A program made the translations under genes and the position numbers. Of a stretch of 64,000 bases of DNA, positions 26,925 to 35,735 are shown one piece after another. The stretch covers positions 1-64,000 of the forward strand of contig JACPTQ010000043.1 of NCBI GenBank assembly GCA_016192705.1. The letters run 5' to 3'. The notes under the pieces were generated by a model, which did no database searches, had not been told where the DNA came from, and was given only the letters and a program-made list of their open reading frames with translations. The DNA is from Deltaproteobacteria bacterium. GTDB lineage: Bacteria; Myxococcota; JACPTQ01. Within the stretch, counting starts at the first letter, position 1. Every line of letters begins with the position of its first letter.

Positions 26925-29900
26925 TTATGGGCCGATATCAAAGACGAGAATTCGGGGCTGCATCGCCCCGTCCCCAACGAACAGCGTTGTGCCGGCACCG
27001 CCAACGGCGATCGCCCGAGGATTATCTAATCCCTGCGCGCCGCTGCCAGTCTGCGTGCCGCTCCACGACGACTGCCCGATGAGATTCGTCGCAGATGCGC
27101 CCGATTGCAGCCGCGACGTGTCAAACATCAGCACCCGTTTGTTGCTCTGGTCGGCGACAAACAGCCGGCGTCGCGTTCCGTCAACAGAAAGCCCAGCCGG
27201 CGTCGTCATCCCCGCCGCGCCCTGACCTGTCATCGACCCCTGAAAATTCGTTTGTCCCAAAACAAACGACGCCGGCATCCCCGAAAACGCGAACGCCAAG
27301 TCAAACACCAGCACGCGCGCATTAGACGAATCCCCGACATAAAGCAGGCTCGTTGACGACTCGTAGGCGATCGACGTTGGCCGGTTCAATCCATCTTGCC
27401 CACCGATAGAACCCCCCGATGAATCAAGATCGTCCTGGCCAATCACCATCATCGCGCTCTCACCGGCATCGACCGCGGCGACATCAAAAACAAGAACGCG
27501 GTTGAAATTCTCGTCCGTAACAAAGAGGCGCTGCAAAACCTCGTCGATGGCGAGCCCGCTCGGTCCGCTCATCGTCGACGCGCTGACCATTCCGGGCCCC
27601 CCCGCGTCCCAGCTCGTTTGCCCCAGGAGGCCGAACGCGCGCATCCCGCTCGCCAGGTTCGTTGTGTCAAAGACGAGGACTCGGTTGGCCGTCGGGTCAC
27701 TCACGTAAAGGCGGCTCGTCGTTTTGTCGTATGCGAGGCCGCTCGGCGTCTGGATACGATCCGCGTCTATCCCATCGCTGTAACAGTGAGAGAAATCTCG
27801 TTTACCCAAAACAAAATCGGCACTCGTGCTGATAGGACGGTCGCTCCCGTCGAGCGCGAAAACCAGCACACGACTGCTCAATGAGTCGGCAACAAAGAGC
27901 CGATGTCGAATCGGATCGACGGCTATGGCGCTCGCCACAAAGCTCCGTCTCCCTGGGCCATTCGCGCACAAACTGTCGAAAACAAAACCGGCATCAAGAC
28001 TCGTGTGCCCAAGTTCTGCAACCGCGTTCTCGCCCGCATCGACTGTCGCGACGTCAAACACCACAATGCGATGGTTAAAGGAGTCCGCGACATACAATCG
28101 CGTCGATGTCTCGTCGATCGCCACGCCGGATGGATTGTACAGACGCTCGGGCCCGACGGCCGACCCACTCGAAAAAAAGTCCCACTGCCCGAGCACGCCG
28201 ACCGCGTTTTCACCATCCGCTACGAATCCTGTGTCAAAGACAAGCACGCGACCGTTCGACTTGTCGGCCACAAAGAGCCGATTCGCCGCCGAATCAAACG
28301 TCAACCCGGTCGGCCCAAACACCCGCGACGCCGACGTACCCCCGTCGCTCCCCGACATATCGGACTGCCCAAGCACGCGCGTTGCAAGCGCACCGTTCTG
28401 AATCGCGCCGCCATCAAACTCAAAAATGAGAACGCGGTTGTTGTACGAATCGGCGACAAACAGCCGATCGCGCACCGAATCGACCGCAACGCCATTCGGG
28501 CCGCGCATGACGCCCGCGCCGCCCGCATCGCCCCATCCCGCATCGAAGACGGTTTGCCCGAGAACGCGCGACGCAGCGACACCGTTCGAGACGCTGGCGG
28601 AATCGAACATGAGGACACGGTTGTTCGACGTATCGGCAACGAACAGCCGGTTTCGCGCCGAGTCGATCGCAACAGCGCGCGGGTACGACATCAACGTGGC
28701 GCTCGTCCCAAACATATTCTCGTCCATCGACGGTTGCCCGAGCACAACGTTCGCGGCCATACCGTTCGTGATCGTCGCGGTGCTGAAAACAAGGACACGG
28801 CTGTTATCGACATCTGCGACAAAGAGTCGATTCCCAACCGCATCAAACGCAAGACCCGTCGGAAAACCAAATGTGGTCGCCGATGCGGACCCCCACATCC
28901 CACAGCTGTCTAAGCTCGGCGCACCGAGAACCGCGTCCGCCGTGGCATCGACGATCGCATTCGACACATCGAGGTTAAACACGAGGACGCGACGGTTGGA
29001 GTCACTCACAAAGAGGCGATGCCCGGCCAAATCAAGTGCAACATCGATGGGTTGCAACATCCCAGTCGCGCCCGGCCAACCGGTGCAGCTCGCGTCGACG
29101 TCCGGCTGACCGAGCACGCCCATCGCTGGGATTTTCGACGTGTAGACGATGATTCCGGCATCCGGCGATTCGACGTTTCCAGCGTCGTCAACCGCGCGAT
29201 GACGAATCCGGTGCGTAAACCGCGTCGCGGTAAAAAGCGTCTGCCACGTCGTGGTGCCCATCGCAGCCACCCAATCGCCGCCCCCATCAAACGACACTTC
29301 GACGCGCGCAACCCCCGAAAAATCGTCGCCGGCCGTTCCCGAAAGCGTGGCCAACTGCCCATACGGCAAGAACCCACCGCTCGTGTTGATGGTCGACGTC
29401 GGCGGCACCGAGTCTATCGTCCATGCGAACGTCGCGGGCGTCGGGTCGGCGTTCCCCGCATCGTCGACCGCGCGCACCGAAATCGTGTGCGGCCCACTCG
29501 AAAGCGGCGACGTGATGAAGGGCTGCGCGCACACCGCGGGGCCAGCATCGTCGACCGCGCAAATGTAGCTGCACGCGCCCTCGCTGCACGAAAAATCGAA
29601 CGAGACGGTGACGCCGTTTGAAAACACAGGTGGCACCAAAATCAACGTGGTTTCTGGCGGCGCTGTGTCGACCGTAAATGCGAGCGCCGCCGGCGTCGGG
29701 TCGGGATTTCCCGCGTCATCGAAAGCGCGAACAGCCATCGTGTGAAACCCATCCGCGAGCGCGCCCGCATCGAACGGTGAAGCGCAGGGAATCGCCCCCG
29801 CGTCGTCGAGCGCGCAAAGAAACGAGCTGCCGGTTTCGTTCGATGTGAATGAGAACACGGCGACATTCGACGCAACGAGCGGGGCCGGGCCGCTCACGAT

Positions 29901-30287
29901 CGATGTCTCGGGCGGCACTGTGTCGATCGTCCAAGTGTATCGTTCTGGGATGGGATCTGCGTTTGCGCTCGGGTCGATCGCCCAAACCGAAAACGTGTGC
30001 GTCCCGTCGACCAGCAACCCGGTCGTGAACGGCGACGTACATGCAACGGCCTGGGATTCGTCGAGCGCACAAAAAAAGGTGCTCCGCTCTTCGTTCGCCG
30101 AGAAAACAAACGTTGCGGATCGAGCGTTCGTCACTTTCGGTGGTCCGCTCGACAGCGTCGTCTCGGGCGGCGTCAAATCGGGCGCGAAGATCGAACTCCG
30201 TCCGCACGCAACGACCAGCATCGTGGCGAGCCGGGCCGCTCGGTGCGCCTTGAACGGCGCCGACACCGCATTTCCCGACTCCGGCAT
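26925..30287 (-). CDS. large Ig-like/NHL lipoprotein (12 NHL motifs)
   Basis: A 1120-residue predicted lipoprotein. The signal ends in VVAC. Three Ig-like repeats of about 90 residues follow, each with FxCALDDAG, a second Cys and a HTISVRAVDDAGN-type strand opening with PPET. A fourth related unit (DDFSGVARVEVSFDGG) lacks the Cys pair. Then come twelve NHL motifs of the kind RLFVADSYNNRVLIF with V-L-G-Q connectors, enough for two six-bladed propellers. It ends RILVFDIGP, like the NHL paralog at 22497. The ATG has no clear ribosome site. Function is unknown; extracellular binding is likely. Confidence 0.86.
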   Translation of the reverse strand: MPESGNAVSAPFKAHRAARLATMLVVACGRSSIFAPDLTPPETTLSSGPPKVTNARSATFVFSANEERSTFFCALDESQAVACTSPFTTGLLVDGTHTFSVWAIDPSANADPIPERYTWTIDTVPPETSIVSGPAPLVASNVAVFSFTSNETGSSFLCALDDAGAIPCASPFDAGALADGFHTMAVRAFDDAGNPDPTPAALAFTVDTAPPETTLILVPPVFSNGVTVSFDFSCSEGACSYICAVDDAGPAVCAQPFITSPLSSGPHTISVRAVDDAGNADPTPATFAWTIDSVPPTSTINTSGGFLPYGQLATLSGTAGDDFSGVARVEVSFDGGGDWVAAMGTTTWQTLFTATRFTHRIRHRAVDDAGNVESPDAGIIVYTSKIPAMGVLGQPDVDASCTGWPGATGMLQPIDVALDLAGHRLFVSDSNRRVLVFNLDVSNAIVDATADAVLGAPSLDSCGMWGSASATTFGFPTGLAFDAVGNRLFVADVDNSRVLVFSTATITNGMAANVVLGQPSMDENMFGTSATLMSYPRAVAIDSARNRLFVADTSNNRVLMFDSASVSNGVAASRVLGQTVFDAGWGDAGGAGVMRGPNGVAVDSVRDRLFVADSYNNRVLIFEFDGGAIQNGALATRVLGQSDMSGSDGGTSASRVFGPTGLTFDSAANRLFVADKSNGRVLVFDTGFVADGENAVGVLGQWDFFSSGSAVGPERLYNPSGVAIDETSTRLYVADSFNHRIVVFDVATVDAGENAVAELGHTSLDAGFVFDSLCANGPGRRSFVASAIAVDPIRHRLFVADSLSSRVLVFALDGSDRPISTSADFVLGKRDFSHCYSDGIDADRIQTPSGLAYDKTTSRLYVSDPTANRVLVFDTTNLASGMRAFGLLGQTSWDAGGPGMVSASTMSGPSGLAIDEVLQRLFVTDENFNRVLVFDVAAVDAGESAMMVIGQDDLDSSGGSIGGQDGLNRPTSIAYESSTSLLYVGDSSNARVLVFDLAFAFSGMPASFVLGQTNFQGSMTGQGAAGMTTPAGLSVDGTRRRLFVADQSNKRVLMFDTSRLQSGASATNLIGQSSWSGTQTGSGAQGLDNPRAIAVGGAGTTLFVGDGAMQPRILVFDIGP

Positions 30288-30358
30288 CTATCAAAAAGTA
30301 GCACACCGACCCGGCCAAAAACAGGAAACCGAATGGGGCGTTGGTCAAGCGCGAGGCG

Positions 30359-30427
30359 ATGAACGTTGAGAACCGATCGTCAAGACAAGAACGCGATCAC
30401 GTTCTCGTCTTTGGCGTTGGTCCGTAG
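30359..30427 (+). pseudogene. remnant of the C-terminal end of an NHL gene
   Basis: A 22-codon frame reads M-N-V-E-N-R and then SRQERDHVLVFGVGP before a TAG. Its last residues match the C-termini of the two full NHL lipoproteins (NDRVLIFNVGP and RILVFDIGP, each followed directly by a stop). The rest of the propeller is missing, so this looks like the stub of a third NHL gene after a deletion. It sits 14 bp before the aminomutase start and could also act as a leader. Chance similarity is possible because the match is short. Confidence 0.5.
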
Positions 30428-30441
30428 TAAAAAGGCTCGCC

Positions 30442-32010
30442 ATGGCGCTTCTTCCGATAGACGAAGGGCTTATCGCGGAAGGGCGTGGGCTCGCGAAGGC
30501 GATTGCCGACGACGTGCAGTCGTTCATCGCGCGGCACACGACGGTTGCGGTGGAACGCACGACGCTCCGTTTTCTCGGCGTCGACGGCGTCGATCGAAAC
30601 GGCGTCCCGCTCGTCAACATTGTTGTCAACGCGCTCGCGGCGCGCGGGATGCTCTCGGGCGGCGTCGCGCGCGTGTTGGCGGTTGGCAAGGCGGCGCGAC
30701 ATTTGTCCGTCCAGGAGACCGCTCAGCGAATTGCAGACGGTGACGCGGGCCCGTTCGACGACGCCGCAAAATCGAACGCGCCGGATGCCGCGCAAGTTCG
30801 CGAGATTCTCGAAGCGGAAGTCGCCTCTGGGCTCGACCGCATCCACGACGCGCAAAAGCGCCGTGATGAGAATCGCGCGCGACTCGGCATCGGCAAAGAG
30901 CCGCTCAAGTACGTCATCGTCGCAACCGGCAACATTTACGACGACGCCAAGCAGGGCCGCTCGGCGGCGTTCGCCGGTGCCGACATCGTCGCCGTCATTC
31001 GTTCGACCGCGCAATCGCTCCTCGACTACGTCCCGGTCGGCGCGACGACCGAAGGGTTCGGCGGCACCTGGGCGACGCAAGAGAATTTTCGCATCATGCG
31101 CGACGCACTCGACGACGAGGGCCAAAAGCGCGGGCGCTACATTCACCTCACGAACTATTCGTCCGGTCTCTGCATGCCCGAAATCGCCTACCTCGGCGCC
31201 GTCGAACGCCTCGACATGCTCTTGAACGATGCGATGTACGGCATCCTTTTTCGCGACATTAACCCGCGCCGCACGCTCATCGACCAATACATCTCGCGCC
31301 TCCTTTGCACCGTCGCGGGCATCGTCATCAACACCGGCGAAGACAACTACCTCACGACGGCCGACGCTTTCGACGCCGCGCACACCGTGATGACATCGCT
31401 CCTCATCAATGAAGCACTGGCGCACCGTGCCGCGATGCCCGACGCGCAAATGGGGCTCGGCCACGCCTACGAAATCGACCCGCAGATCGAAAACTCGTTC
31501 CTCTACGAGGTTGCGCAGGCGCAGCTCATCCGCCAGGTTTTCCCGCGCGCGCCCATCAAGTGGATGCCGCCCACGAAACACAAAACGGGCGACATCTTCA
31601 CGAGCCACGTTCACGACGGCCTCTTCAATTTAACCGGCGTCTTGACGCGCCAAGGAATCGAGCTTCTCGGAATGTTTTCGGAGGCGGTTCACAACCCGTA
31701 CTTGCACGACCGCTTCTTGTCGCTAAAGTCGGCGTCGCTCATCTTCAACGCGTGCGCGGGGCTCGCCGACGAAATCAACTGGCGTCCCGATGGCGTCGTC
31801 GCGTCGCGCGCGCGCGAGGTGATGGGCAAAGCGGTTGCGCTCTTGCGCCTCGTCGCCAGCGAGGGGCTGTTCGGCGCCATCGCCGCGGGTCGCTTTGCCG
31901 ATGTCAAACGCCCCATCGATAAAGGAAAAGGCGCGGACGGAGTCTCTCCCCGTGCCACGAACTACGCAAACCCTGTGCTCGACGCGCTCGAAACCGTCGC
32001 GGGTGTTTAG
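30442..32010 (+). CDS. kamD: lysine 5,6-aminomutase alpha subunit
   Basis: A 522-residue protein matching the alpha subunit of lysine 5,6-aminomutase. This B12- and PLP-dependent TIM-barrel enzyme moves the terminal amino group of lysine to C5. Family motifs are clear: YIHLTNYSSGLCMPEIA, INTGEDNYLTTADA, QMGLGHAYEID, KWMPPTKHKTGDIF and HDRFLSLKSA. Usual length is about 515. The B12-binding beta subunit (kamE) normally follows directly but is absent from this window; the next gene is rpsT. AAGG stands about seven bases before the ATG. Lysine fermentation or a related amine rearrangement is the likely role. Confidence 0.88.
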   Translation: MALLPIDEGLIAEGRGLAKAIADDVQSFIARHTTVAVERTTLRFLGVDGVDRNGVPLVNIVVNALAARGMLSGGVARVLAVGKAARHLSVQETAQRIADGDAGPFDDAAKSNAPDAAQVREILEAEVASGLDRIHDAQKRRDENRARLGIGKEPLKYVIVATGNIYDDAKQGRSAAFAGADIVAVIRSTAQSLLDYVPVGATTEGFGGTWATQENFRIMRDALDDEGQKRGRYIHLTNYSSGLCMPEIAYLGAVERLDMLLNDAMYGILFRDINPRRTLIDQYISRLLCTVAGIVINTGEDNYLTTADAFDAAHTVMTSLLINEALAHRAAMPDAQMGLGHAYEIDPQIENSFLYEVAQAQLIRQVFPRAPIKWMPPTKHKTGDIFTSHVHDGLFNLTGVLTRQGIELLGMFSEAVHNPYLHDRFLSLKSASLIFNACAGLADEINWRPDGVVASRAREVMGKAVALLRLVASEGLFGAIAAGRFADVKRPIDKGKGADGVSPRATNYANPVLDALETVAGV

Positions 32011-32051
32011 ATTTAGAGCCGGGCTGTTGTCGCCGATTTGACCTCACCGCC

Positions 32052-32080
32052 TTGACATGCTGAGGCCAACCACGTAAGTT
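32052..32080 (+). promoter_or_regulatory. sigma-70-type promoter for rpsT
   Basis: TTGACA at 32052-32057 and TAAGTT at 32075-32080 are separated by exactly 17 bases. They lie 47 bp before the rpsT ATG, in the gap after the aminomutase gene. The -35 box is perfect and the -10 box keeps the TA...T frame. This would let rpsT be transcribed independently. Confidence 0.6.
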
Positions 32081-32126
32081 TCGCGGCTCGTTTTTAGACG
32101 AACGGATTCTGATTTTGGAGGCTGAG

Positions 32127-32393
32127 ATGGCAAGACACCCGTCCGCGGAAAAGCGGAACCGACAAAACAAAAAGCGCCGCGTGCGAAACGTTGGGATTTT
32201 GAAGGCGTTTCGAGGCGTCGCCAAAGAGGCGCGAACGCTCCTTCTGTCTAAGGATCCGAGCAAAGCGAAGGCGCCGGTCGCGAAGGCGATTCGCGCAATC
32301 GAAAAAGCGAAGGCGAAGGGCGTTGTTCACTGGCGAACGGCCGCTCGCGCCGTATCCAGGCTCGCCCGCGCCGCGCATCGCGCCGCCAAGTAA
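32127..32393 (+). CDS. rpsT: 30S ribosomal protein S20
   Basis: An 88-residue, strongly basic protein with the S20 start MARHPSAEKRNRQNKKRR and the late GVVHWRTAARAVSRLARA helix. It binds the 5' domain of 16S rRNA. The ATG at 32127 has GGAGG six bases upstream; a longer frame begins 12 bases earlier. A sigma-70-type promoter lies in the leader. It is convergent with holA, with eight bases between stops. Confidence 0.96.
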   Translation: MARHPSAEKRNRQNKKRRVRNVGILKAFRGVAKEARTLLLSKDPSKAKAPVAKAIRAIEKAKAKGVVHWRTAARAVSRLARAAHRAAK

Positions 32394-32401
32394 TCAAACC
32401 G

Positions 32402-33388
32402 CTATCGCGGTCTCAAACGATTCGAAAGCGATAAAACGGTCCGCTCGAGGATGACCTCGGGGTCGACGGGACTCGACTTGATGGCGAGATCCGCGTGGAA
32501 AAGCTCGTCCAGCATCGTCGTGAGCGCGCGCTCGTCGAGACGACGCGCCTGATCGGTGATCTTATCGGCGATAAACGGGGGCAGACCGAGCCGCGACGCG
32601 ATTTCACCGGGCCGCGCACGCGCACAGAGGGCGTCGTTCGCGACGAGCAATTGGCGAACGTGGCGCGCAAGCATCGCGAGGATCATGGGTGGCGCCTCGC
32701 GCTGCGCAAAAAGTTTCGCGAGGAGCAGAGCCGCTGTCTCGCGCTTCCCGGAGCCGAGTGCATCCACAAGCTCAAAGACACTCCGCGACCGCGTCGCAAC
32801 AACGAGTTCTGCGACGTGCTCCTCGGTCACGGTGGGCGAGCCCGCAAAGAGCGTCGCTTGCTCAATCACGCGATCGAGCCGGCCAACGTCGGCACCGACG
32901 AGCTCCGCGAGCAGGCCCGCCGCGGCCGGCGCAAGCTCGACCCCATGGGCCTTCGCGCGCGCACGAACCCAACCCGGGAGCTCGCGAGCCGACGGCGGCG
33001 CAAGACGAATGACCGACCCGACCTTCTCGATTTTTTTTGCAAAGTTCCCCGGCTCGCCTTTTTTTGCGAACACCGCGAGCACCGTCGTCGCGACCGGCGC
33101 TTCGACGTAAGCCGCAACCGCACGCCGCACATCGGCGCCGCCCTCATCAAAATCAACAAGCACGACGAGCCGTCGCTCCGCGAAAACCGGAAGCTGTCCC
33201 GTCGTCGATCGGAGCGCCTCGGGTAAAAGCCCCTTCGCGGCCAAGCGGTCGAAGTTAAAATCGACCGCCTCGCGCAAAACCGCCGCCTTGATCTCCGCCT
33301 CCGCTTCGCGCAGCAACACAACGTCGCCGCCCACAACGTAATAAACCGGCTTCAACGGTCGTAGCCACGCGGGTGTCGTCGCCGTCAT
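32402..33388 (-). CDS. holA: DNA polymerase III delta subunit
   Basis: A 328-residue clamp-loader subunit. The N-terminal part (PVYYVVGGDVVLLREAEAEI, FNFDRL, LPVFAERRLVVLVDF) is the HolA fold, with a C-terminal helical collar (ALLLAKLFAQREAPPMILAMLARHVRQLL). It opens the sliding clamp ring during replication. The start at 33388 overlaps the stop of the lptE-like gene as ATGA; a longer frame to 33532 would run inside that gene. The lptE-holA order is common in proteobacteria. Confidence 0.93.
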   Translation of the reverse strand: MTATTPAWLRPLKPVYYVVGGDVVLLREAEAEIKAAVLREAVDFNFDRLAAKGLLPEALRSTTGQLPVFAERRLVVLVDFDEGGADVRRAVAAYVEAPVATTVLAVFAKKGEPGNFAKKIEKVGSVIRLAPPSARELPGWVRARAKAHGVELAPAAAGLLAELVGADVGRLDRVIEQATLFAGSPTVTEEHVAELVVATRSRSVFELVDALGSGKRETAALLLAKLFAQREAPPMILAMLARHVRQLLVANDALCARARPGEIASRLGLPPFIADKITDQARRLDERALTTMLDELFHADLAIKSSPVDPEVILERTVLSLSNRLRPR

Positions 33389-33954
33389 CGCCCCCTCAGG
33401 AAAGCCGCCCGAAAATCGCCCATCAGTTCCCACGCGATTTGTCGAATCGCACGATTCTTGTTCGCGTCGGTTGCCATTGCCGTCGCCCCCGTGAGGTACT
33501 CCGCATCGCGTGCGAGTGGGCCCCGTCGCCACAACACGTGCCCGTCCGCGCGCACAAGCTCAACCTCGACCGATGCGCTCGCACGATACGCGCCCACGCG
33601 AACCCCAGTCGCCGAACCCGGATAGGCGATCGGGGAAGCGCCAAACGCCAAGACGCGGCCGCGCAACACCGCCTCGGCCTCGCGTCGCGGTGCGAGCCGG
33701 AGCGCCGCCGAGCGCAGAACGACTTCCCGCAGTGCCTCCGAGAACGGCCGCTCAATCCCGACTTCGAACGTGTCGTTTGCGAACGGCGACACGGCGACAC
33801 GGCGAACCGAGACCGCGGGAACGTCGGTTCGAAATCGATACCCGCAACCCGGAACGCCCACCGCAAACGCGATGGCCGCAACAACACCACCCTGCGCGAG
33901 AATTCGCACCACGGCGTTGGATACCACAGCCCAGAATGAATGCCCAATGGACAA
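33385..33954 (-). CDS. lptE: LptE-like LPS-assembly lipoprotein
   Basis: A 189-residue lipoprotein with lipobox VPGC followed by GYRF, the usual opening of LptE proteins. It also has VRRVAVSPFANDTFEVGIERPFSEALREVV, typical of the family. LptE plugs the LptD barrel that inserts LPS into the outer membrane. The frame opens with TTG at 33954; GTG codons at 33927 and 33909 are alternatives, and no ribosome site decides between them. It is followed by holA with an ATGA overlap. This supports a Gram-negative LPS-bearing envelope. Confidence 0.8.
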   Translation of the reverse strand: MSIGHSFWAVVSNAVVRILAQGGVVAAIAFAVGVPGCGYRFRTDVPAVSVRRVAVSPFANDTFEVGIERPFSEALREVVLRSAALRLAPRREAEAVLRGRVLAFGASPIAYPGSATGVRVGAYRASASVEVELVRADGHVLWRRGPLARDAEYLTGATAMATDANKNRAIRQIAWELMGDFRAAFLRGR

Positions 33955-34064
33955 CGCAGTCGCGGTCGCGCGTCCGCAGACGAACAGGCGTTCCTGATCC
34001 AGGGTTGACCCACCTTGGGCGCTGGAGTACGCACGGCGGCTGGGTCTTGGAGAAGGAGGCGAAG

Positions 34065-34919
34065 ATGGGACTTTTGCAGGACAAGGTTTCGGTTATCACG
34101 GGCGCTGGAAACGGCATTGGGCGAAGTCACGCGCTTTATTTTGCGAAAGAGGGCGCGAAGGTCGTCGTCAACGACTTAGGGGGAACGCGCGATGGCGTCG
34201 GGAATTCGAACTCGGCCGCGGATCAGGTCGTCGCTGAAATCAAGGCCGCGGGCGGACAGGCCGTCGCGAACTACGACAACGTCGCGACGCTCGAGGGCGG
34301 ACGCAAAATCGTCGAAACGGCGCAGAAGACCTGGGGGCACATCGACGTTCTCGTCAACAACGCGGGGATTTTGCGTGACAAGTCGCTCCTCAAAATGGAA
34401 GAGGCGCAGTGGGACGCGGTCATCGCCGTGCACTTGAAGGGGACGTTCAACTGCACGCAGGCCGCGGCGGCGGCGATGAAAGAGGCCGGGCACGGCGGCC
34501 GCATCATTAATACGTCGAGCTACTCGGGGCTCGAGGGAAATTTTGGGCAGTCAAATTACGGCGCCGCGAAGGCGGGGATTTATGGGTTTACGCGTGTTTG
34601 TTCGCTTGAGCTTCTGAAGGCTGGAATCACCGTCAACTGCATCGCACCGGTTGCAAAGACGCGGCTCACTGAGGACTTGCCGATGTTCGCGGGTGTCACG
34701 GAAGAAGCGCTCGGCCCGCAGTACATCTCGCCGGTTGTGGCTTTTTTGGCGTCGGACCTCGCGGCCGACATCACAGGAAAAGTTCTCGCGATTCAGGGGA
34801 ACTGGGTGTACGAATATCGGATGATGAAGACGGCGGGCGCGCGCAAGGACAGCGGTCAGTGGACACCGACCGAGCTGCGCGAACGCTGGAACGAAATCAC
34901 CGCTAATAATTGGCAGTAG
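34065..34919 (+). CDS. SDR-family oxidoreductase (MFE2-like)
   Basis: A 284-residue short-chain dehydrogenase. The nucleotide-binding motif TGAGNGIG is at residues 12-19, NNAG follows, and the catalytic residues lie in NTSSYSGLEGNFGQSNYGAAKAG (Ser, Tyr and Lys). VVNDLGG after strand 2 and NNAGILRDKS are typical of the (3R)-hydroxyacyl-CoA dehydrogenase part of peroxisomal multifunctional enzyme 2 and its bacterial homologues. The start is set by AGAAGGAGG just before 34065; the frame is open much further upstream but only as a shadow of lptE. A fatty-acid oxidation role is likely. An enoyl-CoA hydratase lies separately at 46316. Confidence 0.9.
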   Translation: MGLLQDKVSVITGAGNGIGRSHALYFAKEGAKVVVNDLGGTRDGVGNSNSAADQVVAEIKAAGGQAVANYDNVATLEGGRKIVETAQKTWGHIDVLVNNAGILRDKSLLKMEEAQWDAVIAVHLKGTFNCTQAAAAAMKEAGHGGRIINTSSYSGLEGNFGQSNYGAAKAGIYGFTRVCSLELLKAGITVNCIAPVAKTRLTEDLPMFAGVTEEALGPQYISPVVAFLASDLAADITGKVLAIQGNWVYEYRMMKTAGARKDSGQWTPTELRERWNEITANNWQ

Positions 34920-35735
34920 TCACGGGTTCTTTCGATGGTCCGGACCGTCGAGCGTTAGGAATTCGCACATTTCAAGAAGGCGTGAGTAGATGCGCGCGCC
35001 GACGCGCTCTTCGAGAGTTTCAACGACCGATTTTGCCGAAAACCCGCGCGTGGAGCGGCCCTCAACGGGGGGCGCATCAAGATAATTCGTCGTGAGAAGC
35101 GTTGTCGCGCCGAGGTTGTACCGACGCGAGACGAGTTCGTCGAGAATCGAATACTCCCAGTCGGTGTTGCGCCCTTTGCCAAGCTCATCGATCGCGAGCA
35201 CGTCGACGGTCGAAAGCGGGCCCAAGAGATCGGCGTCGGATCGCCCCTGCGCGTAACCTTCACGCAGGTTTCCGAGCAAGTGGAAAAAATCTGCGAATCG
35301 GCACGAGATGCCGCGCTCAAGCGTGAGGTAGCGAAGCGTCGCGACAAGCAGGTGCGTCTTCCCAACCCCAACCGGCCCCGCGATTAGAACGCCGCGCGAC
35401 TTCGCGCTGATGGTCTTCGCGAGCTCGTAGAGGCGTGCTTGGGCGCGCGCCTGCGACGGCGTTTTTGATTCGTACGACTCAAACGCGTTTTCGCGGTACT
35501 TCGCCGGAATCTGCGCCTCGCTGAATCGGTCGACGCGCCGAAACAAATCTCGGCATTCGCACGGCTTCGTCTCGTTGTACCCGCGCGCGTTGCGACCCCG
35601 AACAAAACCCGCGCCCCCACACGTCTCGCACGGAGGCACGCAGTCGCAAACGCGCGCCACCGCGAGCCCGCGAACCTCGAATGTCGCGAACCGTCGTCCC
35701 CCGCACCGTTCGCAGATCTTAGCTGTGGGCTCCAT
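34920..35735 (-). CDS. DnaC/IstB-like AAA+ ATPase with zinc-binding N-terminus
   Basis: A 271-residue ATPase. The N-terminus carries Cys pairs C8/C11, C30/C32, C36/C39 and C59/C61, expected to bind one or two zinc ions. The AAA+ core has Walker A GPVGVGKT (residues 120-127) and Walker B VLAIDELG, followed by a sensor region (TTLLTTNYLD). This layout matches DnaC/DnaI-type helicase loaders and IstB-like proteins. No transposase is adjacent, so a replicative helicase loader is more likely. It overlaps the upstream helical gene by 17 bp. Its stop abuts the SDR stop with no gap. Confidence 0.85.
   Translation of the reverse strand: MEPTAKICERCGGRRFATFEVRGLAVARVCDCVPPCETCGGAGFVRGRNARGYNETKPCECRDLFRRVDRFSEAQIPAKYRENAFESYESKTPSQARAQARLYELAKTISAKSRGVLIAGPVGVGKTHLLVATLRYLTLERGISCRFADFFHLLGNLREGYAQGRSDADLLGPLSTVDVLAIDELGKGRNTDWEYSILDELVSRRYNLGATTLLTTNYLDAPPVEGRSTRGFSAKSVVETLEERVGARIYSRLLEMCEFLTLDGPDHRKNP

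Noticed and set aside
30397-31614. 405-residue open frame on the minus strand over kamD
   Set aside because: It mirrors the third-codon GC bias of kamD, shows no family motif and lacks a ribosome site, while kamD is a clear match on the other strand.
33510-34064. N-terminal extension of the SDR protein
   Set aside because: The extension is Arg-rich, lies antisense to lptE, and the strong ribosome site is just before 34065.
34920-35735. IstB of an IS21-type element
   Set aside because: No IstA transposase or terminal inverted repeats are visible, and the neighbours are housekeeping genes.
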